Part shown: one piece after another, positions 36,808-46,641 of the stretch | Layout of the letters: each line of letters starts with the position of its first letter | How positions within the stretch are numbered: position 1 is the stretch's first letter | Assembly (NCBI GenBank): GCA_944324915.1 | Contig: CALUYD010000007.1 | Span: 1-64,000, forward strand | Reading direction: 5' to 3' | Length of the DNA stretch: 64,000 bases | DNA from: Candidatus Gastranaerophilales bacterium | GTDB lineage: Bacteria > Cyanobacteriota > Vampirovibrionia > Gastranaerophilales > Gastranaerophilaceae | Made by a program: the position numbers and the translations under genes | The notes under the pieces: model-generated | Databases searched by the model: none | What the model saw: the letters and a program-made list of their open reading frames with translations, nothing else | What the model was told of the DNA's origin: nothing

Positions 36808-37379
36808 TATTCGTTAGACTTTATATTGTATTGAGCTTCTTTTTGCGCAATTTTATCTTTATTTTCTTGAATAATTTCTAAAACTTGTTGAGTATCTTCA
36901 GCATTTGGAGCAAGAGTTGTATATTTATCAAAGCTCTTATTTGCTTTAGTTAATAAATCAATGTAATTTTGTGCAGCTTCAAGCTCTTTTTCAGGTGATT
37001 TAAAAGTAACTTCTACCATTTCACCATTTTCATCTTTTGTTTCATAAATACCATCAGCAACATGCATTGAACTAACGCCATGTGTATAATAAACCGCCGG
37101 TTCATCTTTAGCTAAAGGTATTGCAGCTTCGATATTTGTTAGCGCTTTTTTGTATTCACCTACCATAATATAAGCACTTGCAAGGTTATATCTAGATTCA
37201 TAAATACTGCCATCTAAATCAACTGACGCTTCAAGTCTTGAAATAGCAGCTTCAACATTGCCTTCGTTTAGATAATCACTTGCTTTTTGATTAAGCTCGT
37301 GTACCGCAACAATATTAACGCAAGCGCACGAAATAACCCCTAAAAACAATACAAAAGCAAATTTTATTAATTTTAACAT
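36807..37379 (-). CDS. TPR-containing lipoprotein
   Basis: A 190-residue lipoprotein. The signal MLKLIKFAFVLFLGVISCAC has a lipobox ending VISC. Two or three TPR units follow (YLNEGNVEAAISRLEASVDLD, YNLASAYIMVGEYKKALTNIEAAIPL, ANKSFDKYTTLAPN). TPR lipoproteins usually scaffold envelope complexes. The ATG at 37379 has AGAGGATATT just upstream; a GTG 24 bases earlier is in frame but would break the signal peptide. It leads a two-gene operon with lgt, the enzyme that would lipidate it. Confidence 0.85.
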   Translation of the reverse strand: MLKLIKFAFVLFLGVISCACVNIVAVHELNQKASDYLNEGNVEAAISRLEASVDLDGSIYESRYNLASAYIMVGEYKKALTNIEAAIPLAKDEPAVYYTHGVSSMHVADGIYETKDENGEMVEVTFKSPEKELEAAQNYIDLLTKANKSFDKYTTLAPNAEDTQQVLEIIQENKDKIAQKEAQYNIKSNE

Positions 37380-37477
37380 AATATCCTCTAAATTTTTATT
37401 CACAATTCCTTGTTACATAAGAATATTTATAATAAAGTTAAATGTAAATCATACATTTGATTAATTTTTGAGAGTTT

Positions 37478-38230
37478 ATGGAAGAAAAATTACTTTTAGT
37501 TAAATATCAAGATAATTTTGCAGATAATTTTACATCTTATGCTTATGGAAAAATTATCTCAAAAAAGGCACATGTTAAATATTTCTATGAAAATTGCCCA
37601 AAAAATCGTGAAAATTTTGAAAATATAATGTCTGATTTTAATTTAAGATGTGATTATATTTCAAAAAATAGAGCTGAACAAGTAACAAAAAATGCGCTAA
37701 AAAACAAAAAAATACATCTAAACGGCAATTTTAAAAGAAAAAAACAATATGTCGATGAATGCATATTCAATTTAAATGATATTGATTTAATCAGCGCTGA
37801 TATAATGAATGATTTTAAATTTTCAAATTCAGATTTTCTGATTAACTTTGATATATTAGAGGAAATCAATAATACAAATTCAATCGGTCTATATATAAAT
37901 TCTAACGATAAACCCGATTATAACTATATAAATAGAGCCCTTAAAAGGCTAAATAAATATTTAAAGCAACCAAAATTATTTATATTTGCAAACAAAGATT
38001 TTAATATTAACTCAAAACTGTTTTTAGATTATAAAAAAATATCAATTGATGATTACAGAGAAGAATTTTATTTATTAAAAAATTGCAAACATAAAATTAT
38101 TTTAAACACGCAAAAATCTTATTCAGCGGGCTTTTGGGCATCTATATTGAACCAAAAAAGCTATCATTATATCGTTTATGATAAAAACATAAAAACCAAA
38201 AAAATGAACTCAAATTGGCTTAAAGTCTAA
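37478..38230 (+). CDS. GT11 fucosyltransferase-like protein, derived
   Basis: A 250-residue protein that I read as a diverged GT11 (alpha-1,2-fucosyltransferase) fold. The N-terminus (ADNFTSYAYGKIISKKAHVKYFYE) resembles GNQLFQYAFGxALA of that family. LFIFANKDF resembles FFIFSDD. The C-terminal FYLLKNCKHKIILNTQKSYSAGFWASILN fits the GT11 end (LMSxCKHxIIANSTFSWWAAWLN). The donor-binding HxRRxDY loop, however, reads GLYINSNDKPDY and lacks both His and Arg. Thus enzymatic activity is doubtful or altered. The similarity is by eye and weak. A GAGAG site precedes the ATG. It overlaps the convergent GerMN gene by four bases. Confidence 0.5.
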   Translation: MEEKLLLVKYQDNFADNFTSYAYGKIISKKAHVKYFYENCPKNRENFENIMSDFNLRCDYISKNRAEQVTKNALKNKKIHLNGNFKRKKQYVDECIFNLNDIDLISADIMNDFKFSNSDFLINFDILEEINNTNSIGLYINSNDKPDYNYINRALKRLNKYLKQPKLFIFANKDFNINSKLFLDYKKISIDDYREEFYLLKNCKHKIILNTQKSYSAGFWASILNQKSYHYIVYDKNIKTKKMNSNWLKV

Positions 38231-38850
38231 TCAAGCGGTTGTTTAATATATACACCGTCTCCGCCAAGATATTCAACTTCTTTGCCATTTATATAAAGAT
38301 ATACGTTTTTATTGGGTTCATAATATTTAATAGTTTTAGATAGCTGAGAAACTCTATTTGTAATGCTTTTAGAGCCGCCGCCATTGCCAAAATTTGATGA
38401 TAAATCAACAATTATGTCCTTATCAAGTCTTTTAACTGAAATTAAATCAACATTAGCAGGAATTTCAGAATATAAACCTTTTTTTGTTTCAGAAATTAAT
38501 GGACCTTTTAACAAGACCATTATTGCATTTTCAAGAGAAGGTTTAAAAGAAAGCTCTCTATATACTTTTGTTAATTCGCCATTATTGTTATAAAAATAGC
38601 AATAATGCTTGTATTTAGTATCTTTAACAACTTTTTGCTGATTTTCCTGTTTTGTCGGATGATGAATTTGTTGAACTTTTGTCTGCTCAATTGCAGGAGC
38701 CTCGGTGTAATCCTCATGTATTCCAAAAACAGGACTATTTTCTGAAGGCTTTAAATCAAGCGAATAGCTATCAGATGAAGTAAATTTGTATGCTAAAAAT
38801 CCAAAAGCTAATATCAAACATACAAAAAATGTTTTAAAGAATGTATTCAT
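38227..38850 (-). CDS. GerMN-domain membrane-anchored protein
   Basis: A 207-residue protein with one N-terminal membrane helix (FFKTFFVCLILAFGFLAYKF), a linker, and a GerMN domain (about 85-200): LKGPLISETKKGLYSEIPANVDLISVKRLDKDIIVDLSSNF, then the closing YLYINGKEVEYLGGDG. GerMN domains occur in spore germination proteins and in many cyanobacterial envelope proteins; here no other sporulation gene is seen, so an envelope or wall role is likely. The start overlaps the end of truB by four bases (coupled), so it belongs to the infB-rbfA-truB unit. Confidence 0.85.
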   Translation of the reverse strand: MNTFFKTFFVCLILAFGFLAYKFTSSDSYSLDLKPSENSPVFGIHEDYTEAPAIEQTKVQQIHHPTKQENQQKVVKDTKYKHYCYFYNNNGELTKVYRELSFKPSLENAIMVLLKGPLISETKKGLYSEIPANVDLISVKRLDKDIIVDLSSNFGNGGGSKSITNRVSQLSKTIKYYEPNKNVYLYINGKEVEYLGGDGVYIKQPLD

Positions 38851-39689
38851 TCATCCTCCTTAAAAACTTTTTTAGGTTTTATTAAATTATCTGATAAATT
38901 TGCAATTGATACAAGTTTGTTATTTTTTGTTAATAAAACTTTATCAGATGAAACATTATAAGAATTATCTATAAAGTTACCATTCAAGACTTTTTGATAA
39001 TCGTAGTCAGAAATTTCAATTTTTTCTAAATTTAGCGCATCCAAAGGATTGATTTTAACTAAATTATCAGAAATCAAATTAGCCTTATCAAGAGTAAAAT
39101 TACCTGCTTTTGTTCTGATTAATTCGCTTAAAGTTGCACCGCAACCTAGTTTTAAACCTATATCATTTACAAGAGAGCGAATATATGTGCCTTTCTTACA
39201 ATTTACCTTAATTTTTGCGCTATTTTTGCTAAATTCAAGTAACTCAATAGAATAAATTTCAATTTCTCGAGCAAAATCTTCGATATTAATTTCTTTATTT
39301 TGTCTTGTTAAATCACAAAGTTTTTTTCCATTATATTTAATTGCAGAATATTTTGGAGGAATTTGTTTTGTTAATCCTATAAATTCTTTTAAAACTTTTT
39401 CTAATTTAATTTGAGTAAAATCAGGCTCTTTTATATATTCTTTTTCGCCTTCTAAATCAAACGTATCTGTCACATAACCAAAATCGATGCTTGCAATATA
39501 TTCTTTATCAGAATCAAGATAATTGAGCAATTTTGTAGCAGAACCAACAGCAACCTGCATAACACCATAAGCGAGCGGGTCTAGTGTACCGCTATGACCA
39601 ATTTGTTTTATTTTAAGTCGTTTTCTTAATTCTCTAATTACATCAAAAGAGGTCACACCTTTTGGTTTGTTTATGTTTAAAAAATACAT
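38847..39689 (-). CDS. truB: tRNA pseudouridine(55) synthase
   Basis: TruB makes pseudouridine 55 in the T-arm of tRNAs. The 280 residues show INKPKGVTSFDVIREL, the catalytic Asp37 in GHSGTLDPLAYGVM, then the later PPKYSAIKYNGKKLCDL and CKKGTYIRSLVNDIG. It follows rbfA directly, in the standard infB-rbfA-truB order, and is coupled downstream to the GerMN gene. Confidence 0.96.
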   Translation of the reverse strand: MYFLNINKPKGVTSFDVIRELRKRLKIKQIGHSGTLDPLAYGVMQVAVGSATKLLNYLDSDKEYIASIDFGYVTDTFDLEGEKEYIKEPDFTQIKLEKVLKEFIGLTKQIPPKYSAIKYNGKKLCDLTRQNKEINIEDFAREIEIYSIELLEFSKNSAKIKVNCKKGTYIRSLVNDIGLKLGCGATLSELIRTKAGNFTLDKANLISDNLVKINPLDALNLEKIEISDYDYQKVLNGNFIDNSYNVSSDKVLLTKNNKLVSIANLSDNLIKPKKVFKEDE

Positions 39690-40040
39690 CTAAACTTCGC
39701 CACGCTCGATTTTATTAATTAATTCCATCATTTTTGCACCATGCTCAAGAGAATCATCTAAAATAAATAACAAAGTTGGAGTTTTCCTAAGTCTAATTCT
39801 TTTTCCAACTTCATGTCTTATTTGACCAACATGGCGCTCAAGAGCTTTTTTGGTTTTTTCTTTAACATCATTTGAGCCATAAACGCTATAAAATACTCGA
39901 GCTGCGGAATTATCTGATGAAACATCAACATCAGTAATTGAAACCATACCACAGATTTGAGGGTCTTTAATTTCGCGAAATATGATGTCAGAGATTTCTC
40001 TCATCAATGCTTTTCTAACACGTTCATTTCTTAAACTCAT
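39690..40040 (-). CDS. rbfA: 30S ribosome-binding factor A
   Basis: RbfA helps mature the 16S rRNA 5' end and the 30S subunit, and matters in the cold. About 116 residues with the KH-like fold: RVRKALMREISDIIFREIKDPQICGMVSITDVDVSSD, ARVFYSVYG, and the end RLRKTPTLLFILDDSLEHGAKM. The ATG at 40040 has AGGTGA right upstream; a GTG at 40046 directly after the infB stop is equally possible. It sits between infB and truB. Confidence 0.94.
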   Translation of the reverse strand: MSLRNERVRKALMREISDIIFREIKDPQICGMVSITDVDVSSDNSAARVFYSVYGSNDVKEKTKKALERHVGQIRHEVGKRIRLRKTPTLLFILDDSLEHGAKMMELINKIERGEV

Positions 40041-40046
40041 ATTCAC

Positions 40047-42545
40047 CTACACCAAAGTCTGTGGCTCAATTTCTTTTGTAGTTGATACTTCAATTATATC
40101 GCCTTCTTGAATATCATTAAATTTTGAGAATGAAATACCACATTCGAAACCTTCTTTAACTTCTTTAACATCATCTTTAAAGCGTTTCAATTGATCGATT
40201 TCACCTTTAAATATTTCTTGACCATTTCTAATTAAACGAGCGGTTTTAGAGCGTACAATTTTTCCTTCAAGAACATAACAACCTGCAATTTTTGTTGTTT
40301 TGCCGATAGTAAACACTGCTCTAACTTCAGCCTTGCCAAGTTCAACATCTTCAATTTCTGGAGATAATAAAGAAAGCATAGTTTTTTCAATATCTTCTAA
40401 AACTTGATAGATAATATCGTATTTTTTAATTTTTACACCTTCTTTTTGTGCTGAAATTAAAGCATTTGCATCTTCTTTTACGGTAAAACCAAGAATAATT
40501 GCATTTGATGCGCTTGCAAGCATAACATCAGCTTCTGAAATATCACCAACACCGGCATGAACGATTTTTGGAACAACTTTAAGCGATTTAACATTTTGAA
40601 TTGCATTTGAAACCGCTTCAGCAGCACCATTTGTATTCGCTTTAATAATTAAATTCAAATTAGTTACTTGATTATCAGCAGCAATAGCTTCTCTTTGAAC
40701 GTGAGCCGCTGTCATAGCATCAAGTCTTGTTGAGCGTTCTTTTTGTTTTCTTTCAGCAACAATTTGTTTCATTGTCTTATCATTTGCAACAACTTCAAAT
40801 ATATCGCCAGCTTGCGGGACTTCGTTTAAACCTAATATTTCAACAGGAGTAGAAGGACCCGCTGTTCTAACTCGTTTTCCTGAATCATCTAATAGTGCTC
40901 TAACTTTTCCGCCAACTGTTCCAACAACAATAGAATCACCAACTTTAAGCGTACCATTTTGTACAAGCATTGTAGCAACAGGACCTTTACCTTTATCAAG
41001 ATTAGCTTCTATTATAACACCTGTTGCAGGACATTTTTCCACTGCTTTTAATTCTTGCATTTCAGCTACAAGCAAGATATATTCAAGCAAATCATCGATA
41101 CCTGTTTTTTGAAGAGCTGAAATTTCTACACAAATTGTATCTCCGCCCCATTTTTCAGGAACAAGACCGTGTTCAACAAGCTCTTGCAAAACTCTATCAG
41201 GATTTGCATCCGGTTTATCGCATTTATTAATCGCAACAATAATAGGTACATTTGCACTTCTTGCATGTGAAATTGACTCAACAGTTTGAGGCATAACGCC
41301 GTCATCTGCTGCAACAACTAGAACTGCAATATCAGTCGCTTGCGCACCACGCAAACGCATTTGAGTAAATGCTTCGTGACCCGGAGTATCTATAAATACA
41401 ATCTTTTTCTTGTCAACCCAAACGGTGTAAGCACCAATACTTTGAGTAATACCGCCAACTTCTGTTTGAACAATTTTGTGTTTAGATGCCCTGATTGAAT
41501 CAAGCGTAGTTGTTTTACCATGGTCAACATGCCCCATAACAGTAACAATAGGAGCACGTCTTATAATATCTTCTTCTTTTGCATTTAAAAGATATTTATT
41601 TACTTCTTCTTTTTCTTCTTCTTGAGCAATAAATTCTTCTAAATCTTCTTCTAGAATTTCTAAACCAAAATGTTGTGCAACTTTTTTGCTTGTTTCAGTA
41701 TCGATTGGGGTATTAACTGTAACCATAATACCTTCAAGCATTAAAAATTTAATAATTTCAGCAGGGGTTTTCTTAATTTTATCCGATAATTCACCAACTG
41801 TCATCGGTTTATTAATAACAACAGATGTTACTTCTTCAACAGCTGCAACTTCTTGTGTGTGTTTTTTATGTTTATTTTGTACCGCTTTTTCTAGGCTAAT
41901 TCTTTCTTGTTCTTCTTGTTTATTGTTGTATGAGTGATCTTTTTTCTTTTTTTTGTTTCCTCTGCCTTGATTGTTATACATATCTTGAGAGATTATATGT
42001 CTTTTAATCGGACCTTGAGGAGCTTGAGATGGTTGCTTTTGTTGTTTTTCTTTTTTCTCTTGCTTTTCAGAATTATCTTGTTTTAATTGTTCTTGACGAG
42101 CAAAGTTTTTTCTTGTCATAGAAGGCAAACTTGCTAATTTATCAGTAGAATTCACAAGCGGAGATTTTGGAGCTGATTTTTGAATGTTTTGAGGCCTGTC
42201 TTCCTGTTTTGGTTGTGCTTTAGGCTTTTCTTGAACTTGTTTTTTTGTTTGTTCATTTGCGCTTCTAACTATTTCAAGTTTAGAGACTGTTTTAATAACG
42301 GGAATTTGCTCTTTTTGCACTTCTTTTTCAACCACATCTTGAGCTTTTTGTTTTTTTACAATAAAAGCCTTTGGTTTAGAAGAAGGTTTAGCAGTTTTTG
42401 TATAAAGCGCTTTAATTTTATCAATTGAACTGTCACTAACGGTTGAACTATGGGATTTTAAAGATAGTCCAAGTGTTTCATTAGCTTTTTCTATTAGTTC
42501 TTTTGAAGTTATATTTAATTCTTTTGCAAGTTCGTGTACTCTCAT
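40047..42545 (-). CDS. infB: translation initiation factor IF-2
   Basis: IF-2 brings fMet-tRNA to the 30S subunit and joins the 50S. The 832 residues start with the IF2-N domain ([23 protein letters not shown]), then about 200 residues of low-complexity K/Q/E-rich linker, a second IF2-N-like segment ([22 protein letters not shown]), the G domain (GHVDHGKTT about residue 340, [12 protein letters not shown]) and domains II to IV. It heads a unit with rbfA and truB. nusA and ylxR, usual upstream partners, are absent; a TPR gene lies upstream instead. GGAG precedes the ATG. Confidence 0.97.
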   Translation of the reverse strand: MRVHELAKELNITSKELIEKANETLGLSLKSHSSTVSDSSIDKIKALYTKTAKPSSKPKAFIVKKQKAQDVVEKEVQKEQIPVIKTVSKLEIVRSANEQTKKQVQEKPKAQPKQEDRPQNIQKSAPKSPLVNSTDKLASLPSMTRKNFARQEQLKQDNSEKQEKKEKQQKQPSQAPQGPIKRHIISQDMYNNQGRGNKKKKKDHSYNNKQEEQERISLEKAVQNKHKKHTQEVAAVEEVTSVVINKPMTVGELSDKIKKTPAEIIKFLMLEGIMVTVNTPIDTETSKKVAQHFGLEILEEDLEEFIAQEEEKEEVNKYLLNAKEEDIIRRAPIVTVMGHVDHGKTTTLDSIRASKHKIVQTEVGGITQSIGAYTVWVDKKKIVFIDTPGHEAFTQMRLRGAQATDIAVLVVAADDGVMPQTVESISHARSANVPIIVAINKCDKPDANPDRVLQELVEHGLVPEKWGGDTICVEISALQKTGIDDLLEYILLVAEMQELKAVEKCPATGVIIEANLDKGKGPVATMLVQNGTLKVGDSIVVGTVGGKVRALLDDSGKRVRTAGPSTPVEILGLNEVPQAGDIFEVVANDKTMKQIVAERKQKERSTRLDAMTAAHVQREAIAADNQVTNLNLIIKANTNGAAEAVSNAIQNVKSLKVVPKIVHAGVGDISEADVMLASASNAIILGFTVKEDANALISAQKEGVKIKKYDIIYQVLEDIEKTMLSLLSPEIEDVELGKAEVRAVFTIGKTTKIAGCYVLEGKIVRSKTARLIRNGQEIFKGEIDQLKRFKDDVKEVKEGFECGISFSKFNDIQEGDIIEVSTTKEIEPQTLV

Positions 42546-42608
42546 GATTCTCCAATTTTAATTTTCTATATTTTTAAAATAACACAAGAAAATTTTAAAG
42601 TATAGTAT

Positions 42609-43868
42609 TTATGTATTTATAAAATCTATTTTAATCAACACCCAAGGAGCTTCCTCTCTTTTTTTGGCAAAATATCTAACAAAAATATCGTTATTTTCCT
42701 TAATATCATTGAATTTTATCTCATCATCAAGTATTAATTGAATATTATTTAACTCATCAAACCCATCAAGAGGTCTTGTTTGAGCAACAACTCTTTTTTC
42801 GATTTCATATTTATTACCATTAACAAACAATTCTGCTTTAATATAAAGATTATCGATTGCATTTGGAGTATTATTTTTTAATTCAAATGTCAAAATATTA
42901 CTTATTTTACCAAATATATTCTTCTTTGAAACAATTTTAGAGTTATCTGCAATAAGCTCATCTTTATACAAATATACTTGTGAAACTTTGTTTTTAAATC
43001 TTGTCATTTTAGAATCATAATAATTAAATTCACCGTTTTTGTTGTTTAATCTTGCGCTATCCATCAATTTTTGCAAAACAGAATTAAAAACATAAGGATT
43101 TACCAAATAAGGGTCTTTATAAAAGGCTTCAGAAATATATTTTTCAGCTTCTTTTGGGTTATTTTGAGCATAAATTAAACCAAGTTTATAGTTAGCTTGC
43201 GCACTTTTTTGAAGTTTAAGAGAATTTTTAAGACTTGCAATAGCTTCTATTGGTTCATTTTGCTCCATATAATAATCAGCTAGTTTTATATATTCTTTAG
43301 AAAAAATATCTCTTATTTCATTTGCATATTTAAAGTCATTTAAACCTTTTGCGTATTTATAGACAATTTGATAGCTTTTTGTTGAAGCAAGGTAGTTTTT
43401 TTGTTTGCTTAATCCTTTTGCTATTTCTTCATATATTTTTGCTTTGTAAAAATTAGTTTTTTTGGAGTTTCCGCTTAGTTCTTCGGCTAGTGTAGCACTA
43501 TGAGCAAATAAATTGTTTTTAGCGCAAAAAATAGCATAAGAATACAAAGTATAATTTGAACGAGCAGAATATTTTAGAGCATTTTTATAATATTCATTTG
43601 CTTTTTCTAATAAATTTAATCCTTCATACATTTTTGCAAGTCTTAAATTTATAATTACATCCTCAGGATTTTCAATTAATTTTTTTTCAAGCTGTTCGAT
43701 TGTAAAAAACTCGGATAAATTTTCAACTTTTAGTTCATTAGAATTAATATAATCTTCTGATCTAAACAATAAATCAAGCTCAACAACAAGTCCTATCGCA
43801 ACAGAAATAATAAGCGACAGAATTATTGTTACAACATACTCATTAATTGATAAATACTGTTTATTCAT
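42609..43868 (-). CDS. membrane-anchored TPR protein
   Basis: A 419-residue protein with a short cytoplasmic start, one membrane helix (about 9-31, VVTIILSLIISVAIGLVVEL) and then six or more TPR-like units (about 60-260; for example RLAKMYEGLNLLEKANEYYKNALKYS and KLADYYMEQNEPIEAIASLKNSL). The C-terminal 120 residues are strand-rich (ILTFELKNNTPNAIDNLYIKAELF) and resemble an immunoglobulin-like fold. I do not recognise a named family. Its start overlaps the end of the mgtC-like gene by eight bases, so it is coupled to that gene. Confidence 0.75.
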   Translation of the reverse strand: MNKQYLSINEYVVTIILSLIISVAIGLVVELDLLFRSEDYINSNELKVENLSEFFTIEQLEKKLIENPEDVIINLRLAKMYEGLNLLEKANEYYKNALKYSARSNYTLYSYAIFCAKNNLFAHSATLAEELSGNSKKTNFYKAKIYEEIAKGLSKQKNYLASTKSYQIVYKYAKGLNDFKYANEIRDIFSKEYIKLADYYMEQNEPIEAIASLKNSLKLQKSAQANYKLGLIYAQNNPKEAEKYISEAFYKDPYLVNPYVFNSVLQKLMDSARLNNKNGEFNYYDSKMTRFKNKVSQVYLYKDELIADNSKIVSKKNIFGKISNILTFELKNNTPNAIDNLYIKAELFVNGNKYEIEKRVVAQTRPLDGFDELNNIQLILDDEIKFNDIKENNDIFVRYFAKKREEAPWVLIKIDFINT

Positions 43869-44568
43869 AATGTTCTCTTATTTCAATAGATTCAATGCAA
43901 TTCATATTCCTAAAATAATCATTAATTTCTTTAAGCGATTTTTTGGTTGAAACGACTGCATTATAGCGCAATTCAGAATGATTGATTAATTTTTTATTTA
44001 ATTTAAGCGTCTTTTTAAAACTTTTTTCAAATATTAACTCGATATTATCACAAGCCTCAACCGAAGCTACAATTGAAATTTCAAAGTCTTTATAAGCAAT
44101 TTTTCTTTTTGATAAAACATTTTTTTCTAAGCGTCTTATTGAAATTAAAACAACTAATGTTGCAAAAGAAGCAATAATAGCTGTAACATATTCACCGCAA
44201 CCGCAAGACATACCAATAGCAGCACAAACCCATAAAGTTGCAGCGGTTGTTATACCAAAAACATTACTTCCATGACGCATAACAGTACCGGCACCAATAA
44301 AACCGATACCTGTGATTACTTGCGCTGCAATACGCGCTGGATCATTTGTTCCAATGACATCGACTGCTATGTGCATTTTAAAACCATATATCGATAAAAT
44401 CGTAAACACACAAGCACCCAGACAAACAAGAATATGTGTTCTAAGCCCTGCAAATTTTCCTGTTAATTCTCGCTCAATCCCCGGAATAAATGCCAATAAA
44501 ACAGCAAGCGTTATTCTAAATAATATTGTAAGAGTTTGATTTATATCAATGTTTATCATATCCAGCAT
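43861..44568 (-). CDS. MgtC/SapB family membrane protein
   Basis: A 235-residue membrane protein. Four N-terminal helices carry the MgtC signature: FIPGIERELTGKFAGLRTHILVCLGACVFT and AAQVITGIGFIGAGTVMRHG, then TTAATLWVCAAIGMSCGCGEY. A C-terminal cytoplasmic domain of about 80 residues (ACT-like) follows. Family members affect magnesium homeostasis, ATP synthase or acid tolerance; the exact role here is open. AAGGAAT lies before the ATG. It is followed by the coupled TPR gene and preceded by oppC ten bases upstream, so it may be the fourth gene of one unit. Confidence 0.9.
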   Translation of the reverse strand: MLDMINIDINQTLTILFRITLAVLLAFIPGIERELTGKFAGLRTHILVCLGACVFTILSIYGFKMHIAVDVIGTNDPARIAAQVITGIGFIGAGTVMRHGSNVFGITTAATLWVCAAIGMSCGCGEYVTAIIASFATLVVLISIRRLEKNVLSKRKIAYKDFEISIVASVEACDNIELIFEKSFKKTLKLNKKLINHSELRYNAVVSTKKSLKEINDYFRNMNCIESIEIREHYE

Positions 44569-44578
44569 AATAAATTCC

Positions 44579-45640
44579 TTATTTTAGAGTTTTTGGGTCG
44601 AGTATATCCCTTATTTTATCGCCTAACACATTAAAAGACAAAACCGCAATAAAAATTAAAAAACCCGGGGCTAAAAGCCATGGTCTATAAAGAATATTTG
44701 CAAATTCTTGCGCTTCTCTTAGCATATTACCCCAACTAGCATCCGGTAGTTGTATTCCAAGACCTAAAAAACTCAAGCCTGATTCAGCTAAAATATAAGA
44801 TGGAACAGATAAGGTAATTGCAATAATTACATAGCTTGAAGTTTGAGGAAGAATATGTTTTAAAATTATTCTTTTTCTATCAGCCCCGATTGTTTCTATT
44901 GCTTTAATATATTCTTGGTTTTTTATTGATAAAACCATGCCTCTTATAACTCTTGAAAACCCAGCCCAGCCGATAAAAGCAAGAATTGCGGTAATTAGAG
45001 CAAAACGCTGATTAGATGTCATATTAGATGGCAAAATAGAAGCTAAAATAATCAACAAATAAAAACTAGGTACCGACATAATTCCTTCTGCTAAGCGCAT
45101 AAGAATTTTATCGGTTCTACCTCCAATATAGCCTGAAATACCACCATAAATAGCCCCAATAGGAAATGATATTAATAACGCCAAAAAGCCTATTGTTAAA
45201 GATATTTGACCTCCAAAAAATAATCTTGAATAAACGTCACATCCATTTATATCACAGCCCAAAATATGTAAATTACAGCCGCTATCGCAACCTATAAAAT
45301 GTTTATTGGTTTTAAAAATTCCAAAGAGTTTATATTCATAGCCATTAGCAAAAAATTTAATTTTGTATTTTTTGGTCCTATCCTGCTTGTATTCAATAGA
45401 TAATGTATCTTTATTAAAGGTTTTTAGATAGTTATAAGTATAAGGATGAACAAATTTATTATCTTTATTTATTAAATAAATATTACTTGGCGGTTGATAT
45501 GCAATTTTTCGATTTGAATAGGTTGATGGATAAACTGCAAAAAAATCAGCAAAAGCAACCAAAAAATATAGCAAAAATAAGACACATAAGGCAATAAAAG
45601 GGATTTTATCTTTTTTTAATTTCAAATAAAAATTATTCAC
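44579..45640 (-). CDS. oligopeptide/dipeptide ABC transporter permease (OppC/DppC type)
   Basis: A 353-residue inner-membrane permease of the OppC family. An N-terminal helix (about 14-36) is followed by an extracytoplasmic region of about 100 residues, then five more helices. The usual HxLGTDxxGRDVxSR motif is HILGCDINGCDVYSRLFFGG, with Cys in place of Thr and Arg. Four Cys in a stretch of 20 (DSGCNLHILGCDINGCDVYS and just before) is unusual. The cytoplasmic EAA-like loop AIETIGADRKRIILKHILP couples to the ATPases. It starts directly after oppB. No binding protein or ATPase gene is adjacent. Confidence 0.9.
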   Translation of the reverse strand: MNNFYLKLKKDKIPFIALCVLFLLYFLVAFADFFAVYPSTYSNRKIAYQPPSNIYLINKDNKFVHPYTYNYLKTFNKDTLSIEYKQDRTKKYKIKFFANGYEYKLFGIFKTNKHFIGCDSGCNLHILGCDINGCDVYSRLFFGGQISLTIGFLALLISFPIGAIYGGISGYIGGRTDKILMRLAEGIMSVPSFYLLIILASILPSNMTSNQRFALITAILAFIGWAGFSRVIRGMVLSIKNQEYIKAIETIGADRKRIILKHILPQTSSYVIIAITLSVPSYILAESGLSFLGLGIQLPDASWGNMLREAQEFANILYRPWLLAPGFLIFIAVLSFNVLGDKIRDILDPKTLK

Positions 45641-46606
45641 TTACACCCTCACTCTCGGATCAGTAAGTTTTAATAAAATGTCTGAAATTAAATTACCCAA
45701 AATAAGCATTATAGCGCCTATCATAAGACTTGCCATAACTAAATTAATATCAGATTGCATAACGGCTTCTAAAATCAATTTTCCTAAACCCGGATATTGA
45801 AATACATATTCTGTTAACGCTGCTCCTGATAATAATCCCGCAAATTCAAATCCTAAAAGAGTAATAATGGGATTAATAGCATTTCTTAGAGCATGTTTAA
45901 TTATAACTTTAGATTTATTTAAGCCTTTTGCATAAGCAAATTTGACATATTCAGAATTTAAAACATCTAATAAATTTGCTCTCATTTGACGAGCCAAAGA
46001 TGATAGAGAAATTGTAGTTAAAACAAAAACAGGCAAAAACAGATGATGAATTATATCTAAGACTTTTGCAAAAGAAGACAATTCGCTAAAATTAGCACTA
46101 GTTAATCCACCAATCGGAAACCAGCCTGTTTTTTGGGCAAACAAAAGCATTAAAATCGCAAAGAAAAAAGATGGAATTGCCATACCAACACTTGATAAAA
46201 CAGTAAGCATTTTATCAAACCAAGAATTATAATATACAGCAGCTAATACACCTAATGGTATTGCAATAATCCAGCTAAAAAATATAACACACACCGAAAG
46301 TAAAAGTGTATTCAATATCCTTCCTTTTAGTTTTGTTGAAACTTTTGTATTATCGGTGCAATAGCCCATATCTCCTTTAATGAAATTTTTTGCCCATAGG
46401 ATATATTGAACACCGATTGGTTTATCAAGCCCTAATCTTTTAACTTCAGAATTAATTGTTTCTTGACTAATTGCAGGATTTAATCTTAATTGAGCTAAAG
46501 GATCAACAGGAGATAAACGAATTAAGAAAAAACTTATTAACGATACTATAAATAATATCGGAATAGAACTTGCAATTCTTTTTAAAATGTAAACCCAAGT
46601 GTTCAT
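45641..46606 (-). CDS. oligopeptide/dipeptide ABC transporter permease (OppB/DppB type)
   Basis: A 321-residue permease of the OppB family. It begins TWVYILKRIASSIPILFIVSLISFFLIRLSP and PLAQLR, then has the periplasmic insert with GLDKPIGVQYILWAKNFIKGDMG, and the EAA-like loop FAYAKGLNKSKVIIKHALRNA. Six helices are predicted. The ATG at 46606 has AGGAT eight bases upstream; the TTG one codon earlier is dismissed. With oppC it forms the transmembrane pore of a peptide (or nickel) importer. Partner genes for ATPase and binding protein must lie elsewhere. Confidence 0.92.
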   Translation of the reverse strand: MNTWVYILKRIASSIPILFIVSLISFFLIRLSPVDPLAQLRLNPAISQETINSEVKRLGLDKPIGVQYILWAKNFIKGDMGYCTDNTKVSTKLKGRILNTLLLSVCVIFFSWIIAIPLGVLAAVYYNSWFDKMLTVLSSVGMAIPSFFFAILMLLFAQKTGWFPIGGLTSANFSELSSFAKVLDIIHHLFLPVFVLTTISLSSLARQMRANLLDVLNSEYVKFAYAKGLNKSKVIIKHALRNAINPIITLLGFEFAGLLSGAALTEYVFQYPGLGKLILEAVMQSDINLVMASLMIGAIMLILGNLISDILLKLTDPRVRV

Positions 46607-46641
46607 CAAAAATATCCTACATTAAAATTTAATTAAATAAA

